Shown here one piece after another: positions 14,596 to 18,901 of a stretch of DNA of 18,901 bases. Every line of letters starts with the position of its first letter. The stretch's first letter is position 1. The stretch is from Pseudomonadota bacterium (GTDB lineage Bacteria > Desulfobacterota > Desulfarculia > Desulfarculales > Desulfarculaceae): the NCBI GenBank assembly GCA_018902755.1, contig JAHIQI010000023.1, positions 1 through 18,901 of the forward strand, read 5' to 3'. A program made the position numbers and the translations under genes. The notes under the pieces were generated by a model. That model saw nothing but the letters and a program-made list of their open reading frames with translations, was not told where the DNA came from and did no database searches.

Positions 14596-15654
14596 TCAAA
14601 CGGCCCTCTGCGACATCATTTTGGCATGCTTGGCAATGCTGCGGCGGATTATTTCAGCATTCGCTCTTGTCCATTCCACCGTCCGGTGGAGGCCTTCCTT
14701 AATATCCACTTGAGCATTAAAGCCGAGTTCTCGTTCGGCCTTTTCTGTCGATGCAAAGCGCTTTCCAGAGCGATCCCAATCCCGCGCGGGTATTAGTTCC
14801 AGGGGCGTCTTGTTGCCGGTGTATTCGTTTATGATGTTGGCGAGCTCCAGTATGGTGGTTTCCTTTCCTGTAGCCAAGTTGTACACGCCACCTGCTTCGC
14901 CCTTCAAGGCACAAGCCATCAAGCCACGCGCCATGTCCTGAACATAAATAAAATCTCGGCTAGTATTGCCGCCATTATCCAAAGGGAGTGCTTCCCCGTT
15001 GAGCGACCGCCAAATAAAGGTTGGAGTCACATTTCTCCACACGGTATGGACGGTTCCACGCCATTGGCCTGCTCCCAGAATTTCACGCGGGCCATAAACA
15101 TTAGAAAATCTCGCTTTCACGATCGGCAACTGATATCGCTGGGAATAGTAATTTCCATAAAGCTCGCCAATTATTTTGGATACGGAATAGGGGCTATCGT
15201 GATATAGGCTGACAGGCTGATCTTCCGTTGTTGCGCTAGGGGCATCATAAGTTTTCTTTGCCACGGCACAAGCGGCGGCGGCATAAACTATCTTCTTGAG
15301 ATTCTTTAGGCCACTCAAACGATCAAACAGCTTCAGCGATGTCAGCGTGTTATTCTCATGATCAGCAAATGGGTCAGCTATAGATGACTGATTGCCATGG
15401 TAGCAAGCCAAATGGAATGCATAGTCCAGATCTTCCGAGAGGTTCGCGAGTATCCGATCATCTGTTATCGAACCAAAGACAAAACGCACCCTTTTGTCTG
15501 ACGGTATATTGGTCGCGTCAGATGAGAGCAGATTGTCTATAATCACAATTTCACGAGGATTTTGTTGCAAAATTTCCCGGACAAGATTGCTCCCGACGAA
15601 ACCGGCCCCACCAACAACCAGGATGCGCGCGTTGGAAAATTCTGATCTATTCAT
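14596..15654 (-). CDS. NAD-dependent sugar epimerase/dehydratase (extended SDR, WbmF-like)
   Basis: This is a 352-residue cytoplasmic extended SDR. The nucleotide loop is GGAGFVG (15-21) and the active-site pair is Tyr156/Lys160 in SPYSVSK. The strand that normally carries the catalytic Ser/Thr reads VYAAAACAVA, with alanine where GalE has Ser124. The region FSNVYGPREILGAGQWRGT and the later NGGNTSRDFIYVQDMARG recall the WbmF-type enzymes of Bordetella O-antigen synthesis. It probably acts on a UDP-linked amino sugar, but whether it epimerises, dehydrates or binds only is not clear from sequence. The ATG at 15654 has AAGG seven bases upstream and follows the previous stop by 13 bases in the same operon. 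Confidence 0.85.
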   Translation of the reverse strand: MNRSEFSNARILVVGGAGFVGSNLVREILQQNPREIVIIDNLLSSDATNIPSDKRVRFVFGSITDDRILANLSEDLDYAFHLACYHGNQSSIADPFADHENNTLTSLKLFDRLSGLKNLKKIVYAAAACAVAKKTYDAPSATTEDQPVSLYHDSPYSVSKIIGELYGNYYSQRYQLPIVKARFSNVYGPREILGAGQWRGTVHTVWRNVTPTFIWRSLNGEALPLDNGGNTSRDFIYVQDMARGLMACALKGEAGGVYNLATGKETTILELANIINEYTGNKTPLELIPARDWDRSGKRFASTEKAERELGFNAQVDIKEGLHRTVEWTRANAEIIRRSIAKHAKMMSQRAV

Positions 15655-15667
15655 ATGTTAGCCTTCT

Positions 15668-16600
15668 TTATTTCCCTGCAAGCGACTTCAGGTGCGAGAA
15701 TACATCGGTAATGCCATATTCGTCATACCATTTCAACTGTCGGCGAATCGTCTCGGAAAAGATTACCTTTGGTTTCCAACCAAAAACCCGTTCCGTCTCT
15801 GTGGCATCCAGCGAAACCACTGGAACATCGTCCACTGCTGGAGGTACGATCGGCACTTCGATTTTTCCTTTGCCAAGGTATTCCGAAACCAAGTCAAATA
15901 TCTCCTTTATCGAATGTGCCTCTCCCGTGGATACATTGAAGGTTCCTATCGGCGCATCAGCCTGAATAGCCATGTCCATGAAGGCAAGAAAATCGCTCAT
16001 ATCCAAAAAGTCACGCGAAGTATCGGAACAGAAACAATTCTGTCCCGCCTTGAGCCGCTTGTAAAACGTGGGAATGGGGCCTATGGCAAGGCGAGGCCCC
16101 GTGACGTTGGCAATTCGAAGCGTCAATGTTGGCACACCGGACAACAACATAAATTGCTCGCCAGCCGTTTTAGTAATGCCATAACTAGTGAAAGGCGCCG
16201 TGGGGTGGGTTGGCGGTATCGGTAGTTGTTGCGGCCGCCCGTAGCACAGAGCTGTTTGAAAATTGATCAGTCTCCCCACACCGTTGGCCTTAGCGGCCTT
16301 GGCTACGTGGGCACTGCCTATAACGTTCGTCCTGCCATCCTCGTCCCAATCATCCGGATTTTTGTATGAGGCTGCAGAATGAACAACCACCTCTGGCTTG
16401 AATTCCTCAAAACAATTGTTGACTAATCCTTCGTCGGCAACGGTTCCCTCCTTAACGGTGAGTCCAAGAACATCCGGAACGACTTCGCGTTTGCCGGTGG
16501 CAAAATTATCTATCACAAAGATCTCATGACCTTCGGGCAGCCAGTGATCGATAAGATTAGAACCTAAGCACCCCGCGCCGCCCGTAATTAAAATACGCAA
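15668..16600 (-). CDS. NAD-dependent epimerase/dehydratase (extended SDR, WbmG/H-like), TTG start
   Basis: The 310-residue product carries the nucleotide loop TGGAGCLG (6-13), Thr116 in NFQTALCYG as the presumed catalytic Ser/Thr, and Tyr140/Lys144 in TSYGITK. It is a clear paralogue of the next upstream gene: both have SYKxPDDW near residue 79, and Thr116 falls at the same position in each. That match supports the TTG at 16600, as does AGAGGG just upstream. A GTG start at 16648 would overlap the previous gene and add a non-homologous head. It would work in the cytoplasm on a nucleotide sugar for the O-antigen. The stop lies 13 bases before the next start, in the same minus-strand operon. Confidence 0.85.
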   Translation of the reverse strand: MRILITGGAGCLGSNLIDHWLPEGHEIFVIDNFATGKREVVPDVLGLTVKEGTVADEGLVNNCFEEFKPEVVVHSAASYKNPDDWDEDGRTNVIGSAHVAKAAKANGVGRLINFQTALCYGRPQQLPIPPTHPTAPFTSYGITKTAGEQFMLLSGVPTLTLRIANVTGPRLAIGPIPTFYKRLKAGQNCFCSDTSRDFLDMSDFLAFMDMAIQADAPIGTFNVSTGEAHSIKEIFDLVSEYLGKGKIEVPIVPPAVDDVPVVSLDATETERVFGWKPKVIFSETIRRQLKWYDEYGITDVFSHLKSLAGK

Positions 16601-16610
16601 CTTCGTCCCT

Positions 16611-17549
16611 CTATTTCTTATCCTGCAAGCGCAGATGGGTGTACTCACCTAGAGTCCCGTGCTGTTGGTAATACTTGATAGCCTCTGTGACCGTCGTCTT
16701 TAACGAGGTGAAATCAATGTGCCCGAAATCTTGGTAGGTACGTGAGGGATCAAGCAAGATTGAGAAGACGTCGTCAGGACCAAGTTCCTTTACTTCCGCC
16801 TCCGGTTTGTCCTTTAGGTCCATGGCATCCACGACGGCATCGTAGAGTTCCTGAATTGCAACATCGGTACCCGAGGAGAAGTGGTAAGCGCCATGGCCCA
16901 CGCCATCGCAAGCCTTGACGGTCACATCGGCCAAATCCTTAACAAAGACAAAGTCTCGCCGAGACTTGGTGACAAAGCACTTCTTTCCATCCTTAAGGCG
17001 CTGGTAGAAGATCGGCAGCGGACCGGCGACATTGCGCGGACCGATGACGTTCGCCAAGCGGAAAGTCACGTAATCGATGCCGGAGAGTTCGATGTAATAT
17101 TCATTTGCGGTTTTTGATATTGCATAACTGCTACCCGCAGGGTTACGGGGATGATTAAGCGTAATCGGCTGCTCTTGAGGTTTCAAGCCGTAGCAAAGCG
17201 CCGTTTGATAATAGATAAAACGCTTAACTCCGTTTTTCTTGGCAAGATCCACCATCAGGGCGCCCCCTACGCAGTTGGTCAGGGTGTCGTTATACCAATC
17301 ATCGGGGTCCTTGTAGGAGCAAGCCGTGTGCACAATCGCGTCAGGGCGAAAATCACCGATAAATTCTTCCATCAGTGGCCTGTTAGCGATGCTATCGATT
17401 ACCACCTTCAACTTCGGATGGCCATCAAGGTGCTCTCTTCTTCCTGTCGCCAAATTGTCAACAACAACAACCTCATCGCCCCTCGCAAGTAGCATTTCAA
17501 CAACATGTGAGCCGATCTGCCCCAATCCGCCAGTGACAAAAACTTTCAT
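16611..17549 (-). CDS. NAD-dependent epimerase/dehydratase (extended SDR, WbmG/H-like)
   Basis: This 312-residue extended SDR starts MKVFVTGGLGQIGSH with the nucleotide loop at residues 7-13. Thr116 in YYQTALCYG and Tyr142/Lys146 in SSYAISK complete the active site. FRLANVIGPRNVAGPLPIFY and the following KSRRDFVFVKDLAD block are shared with the downstream paralogue (FCSDTSRDFLDMSD there). The QTALCYG strand and paired arrangement match what I recall of the Bordetella WbmF/G/H enzymes, proposed to make a 2,3-diacetamido galacturonate-type sugar. The ATG is preceded by AAGGGG. It lies 24 bases after the 2-epimerase stop and 10 bases before the next start, so the operon is tightly packed. The exact reaction is unknown. 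Confidence 0.87.
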   Translation of the reverse strand: MKVFVTGGLGQIGSHVVEMLLARGDEVVVVDNLATGRREHLDGHPKLKVVIDSIANRPLMEEFIGDFRPDAIVHTACSYKDPDDWYNDTLTNCVGGALMVDLAKKNGVKRFIYYQTALCYGLKPQEQPITLNHPRNPAGSSYAISKTANEYYIELSGIDYVTFRLANVIGPRNVAGPLPIFYQRLKDGKKCFVTKSRRDFVFVKDLADVTVKACDGVGHGAYHFSSGTDVAIQELYDAVVDAMDLKDKPEAEVKELGPDDVFSILLDPSRTYQDFGHIDFTSLKTTVTEAIKYYQQHGTLGEYTHLRLQDKK

Positions 17550-17573
17550 TTTTCCCCTTCTCTTTGTATCTTT

Positions 17574-18644
17574 TTATAGTTTCGCTGAGAACAATTCAAC
17601 GATGAGATTAGCGGCATTCCCCCGCCCATAGGGCATCACTCCTGTGTTGAAAGGTGGATTATTCATTATTCGATCAACAGCAGACGTAATGGCCTCAACC
17701 GAGGCCCCCACCAGTTGATTCGCACCAGCCTCTATCGTTTCTAACCATTCCGTTTGATCCCGCATCGTTATACATGGAACACCGTAAAAAAATGCTTCTT
17801 TCTGAACACCACCGGAGTCTGTGATAATCAGCATCGCATCCTGTTCCAACGCTAACATATCAAAAAAGGAAAGTGGATCTACGACACTAACTTTTGCCAG
17901 TTGTTTACGCAGTCCGTTGCTTGAAATGAGCTTGCGCGTTCGCGGATGCAGCGGCAGCACAACGGGGAGGCGTTCTGCAATCTGGCCCAAAGCCGTCACT
18001 ATGGTAGCAAGCATGGCTGGATCATCTGTGTTTTCCGCGCGGTGACACGTAGCCAGCGCATAGGCACCTGGAACTAGGCCGCTAACTTCAATAATCTTGC
18101 TGCTCTGCTTCGCTCTCTTGCGATAAAGTAACGCGACGTCATACATGACATCGCCAATGTTGTGTACCTGTTCGGTAATCCCCTCGGCACGCAAATTCCT
18201 AACTGCGGTGTCCGTGGGGCAGAAGAGTAAAGAAGACACCCGGTCCGTTATTATCCGATTGACCTCTTCGGGCATTCTCATGTTAAAGGAACGCAATCCG
18301 GCTTCGACATGCGCAACCGGAACATGCAATTTCACGGCAGCTAAAGCACCTGCTAGTGTAGAATTGGTATCTCCGTAGACCAACACCCATTCCGGTGATT
18401 CATCCATAAGCACTTGCTCTATGGCTTCAAGCATACGCCCAGTCATGCTGCCGTGGTTTCCGCCTGAAATCTCCAAGTTAAATTGGGGTTCCGGTATATT
18501 GAGTTGTTCAAAAAATATTCTCGACATGTTCTCATCGTAATGTTGTCCCGTATGCACCAGCACTTCTTGGATTTTATCAGAATACTGGTCACGAATGATG
18601 CGAGAGACCGCAGCAGCCTTGATGAACTGAGGTCTAGCCCCAAC
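17574..18644 (-). CDS. wecB: UDP-GlcNAc-type 2-epimerase (non-hydrolysing, WecB/WbpI family), 5' end disrupted
   Basis: Homology runs from VGARPQFIKAAAVSR (18644 leftward) through GQHYDENMS, GDTNSTLAG, HVEAGLRSFNMRMPEEVNR and TDSGGVQKEA to the end, 356 residues in total. All the conserved active-site blocks of cytoplasmic UDP-GlcNAc 2-epimerases are present. RDQTEWLET is the form seen in WbpI-like enzymes that invert C2 of UDP-2,3-diacetamido-glucuronate, which suits this locus. The fault is at the start: the family begins with M plus about six residues before VGARPQ, but here the frame runs back to a TAA at 18680-18678 with no ATG, GTG or TTG. A GTG at 18563 would lose the first nucleotide-binding loop. 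An IS end lies just upstream, so the promoter and start were probably removed. Confidence 0.85.
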   Translation of the reverse strand, partial: VGARPQFIKAAAVSRIIRDQYSDKIQEVLVHTGQHYDENMSRIFFEQLNIPEPQFNLEISGGNHGSMTGRMLEAIEQVLMDESPEWVLVYGDTNSTLAGALAAVKLHVPVAHVEAGLRSFNMRMPEEVNRIITDRVSSLLFCPTDTAVRNLRAEGITEQVHNIGDVMYDVALLYRKRAKQSSKIIEVSGLVPGAYALATCHRAENTDDPAMLATIVTALGQIAERLPVVLPLHPRTRKLISSNGLRKQLAKVSVVDPLSFFDMLALEQDAMLIITDSGGVQKEAFFYGVPCITMRDQTEWLETIEAGANQLVGASVEAITSAVDRIMNNPPFNTGVMPYGRGNAANLIVELFSAKL

Positions 18645-18722
18645 TAGAGAGCGCTGCGTAATTACCGGCGTTGGTTTTTAGCCTTATCTCCGCGCTAATT
18701 GAAAGATTAATCCAGCTTTCCA

Positions 18723-18744
18723 GTCCCAGATATTGCGCTGGGAC
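18723..18744. repeat. Inverted repeat GTCCCAG/CTGGGAC near the IS end
   Basis: GTCCCAG (18723-18729) and CTGGGAC (18738-18744) are perfect seven-base arms around eight bases. On the + strand GGTTTT follows, giving a weak terminator shape. It lies between the transposase stop and the broken 2-epimerase and may be part of the IS end or a terminator facing into the IS. Confidence 0.4.
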
Positions 18745-18754
18745 GGTTTTGTCT

Positions 18755-18811
18755 GGGCGGCCTGCCCCTGCCCGGGGCCCTTTGGGGCCACCGCCGCCCC
18801 TGGGGCCGCCC
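18755..18811. repeat. GC-rich inverted repeat beside the transposase stop
   Basis: GGGCGGCC (18755-18762) and GGCCGCCC (18804-18811) are perfect eight-base arms enclosing a segment that is almost all G and C and folds on itself. It begins just after the transposase stop on the minus strand. It may be the transcript end or subterminal DNA of the IS element; no T-run follows in that direction. Confidence 0.45.
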
Positions 18812-18812
18812 C

Positions 18813-18901
18813 CTAAGTACTAGCCAGTCGCACGGCCTTCTTGAGATTGAAGGCCATGGCATCCAAGAGTAGCTGGAGACCTACTTTGGCCGCCCCCAGA
18901 T
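18813..18901 (-). mobile_element. Insertion-sequence transposase, C-terminal fragment at the window edge
   Basis: On the minus strand the last 28 codons before TAG (18815-18813) read LGAAKVGLQLLLDAMAFNLK and then KAVRLAST. The pattern of a lysine-valine-x-x-Q helix followed by an A-x-NLK motif is common at the C-terminus of DDE transposases of the IS5/IS1182/IS1380-type groups. The rest lies beyond the window, so the family cannot be fixed and no terminal repeats or target duplication can be confirmed. The element abuts the 2-epimerase gene that has lost its start. Confidence 0.65.

Noticed and set aside
1..18901. tRNA, rRNA or CRISPR array
   Set aside because: No cloverleaf with conserved T-loop, no rRNA signature and no regularly spaced repeats were seen.

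Overview
The window reads as chromosomal DNA of a GC-rich anaerobic, respiratory bacterium, most likely a deltaproteobacterium (Desulfobacterota, perhaps a Desulfarculales-like sulfate reducer). The reasons are high third-position GC, a GlcD/CCG-protein pair like those used for lactate or glycolate oxidation in sulfate reducers, a multihaem cytochrome c fused to a NarI/HdrE-type membrane cytochrome b, and an O-antigen locus of distinctly lower GC. The taxonomy is an inference from gene content only.

Region 1 (1-7128, + strand, high GC). The tail of a methylmalonate-semialdehyde-dehydrogenase-like aldehyde dehydrogenase ends in a clear intrinsic terminator. After a 426-base leader with two palindromes come six co-directional genes: a FAD-linked 2-hydroxyacid oxidase; a ferredoxin plus twin-CCG iron-sulfur protein; a hexahaem cytochrome c fused to a membrane cytochrome b; a GcvH-like lipoyl carrier; a second ferredoxin plus twin-CCG protein (TTG start); and a lipoate-protein-ligase-like enzyme. 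No glycine-cleavage genes lie nearby. I read the set as one respiratory module. The flavoprotein would oxidise a hydroxyacid, the CCG proteins and cytochrome would pass electrons toward quinone or periplasmic carriers, and a lipoylated carrier serviced by its own ligase would be a dithiol/disulfide partner of a CCG site. This resembles the lipoate-linked sHdr system of sulfur oxidisers in logic but not in gene content. It is the best candidate here for an undescribed system.

Region 2 (7129-10884). An AT-rich spacer leads to an MFS carboxylate-type transporter (TTG start, strong ribosome binding site). It converges on a dihydroxy-acid-dehydratase family gene (ilvD) on the minus strand with a plausible promoter. 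A hairpin terminator lies between ilvD and the next minus-strand gene.

Region 3 (10885-18901, lower GC). This is a decayed surface-polysaccharide (O-antigen) locus. It holds a membrane-anchored transglutaminase-like protein (-), a truncated glutamine-hydrolysing asparagine synthase (+), and a minus-strand operon read from the right edge: UDP-GlcNAc-type 2-epimerase, two paralogous epimerase/dehydratases, a third epimerase, an epimerase pseudogene, the ABC permease Wzm and a 45-codon remnant of the ATPase Wzt. Gene order and family membership resemble the Bordetella wbm locus, which makes a 2,3-diacetamido-2,3-dideoxy-galacturonamide sugar. Four lesions sit within about 6 kb. The 2-epimerase has lost its start next to an insertion-sequence end, one epimerase is a pseudogene, and wzt and asnB are both cut at a single breakpoint near 13100. 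No glycosyltransferase is visible. The right edge is the C-terminus of an IS transposase.
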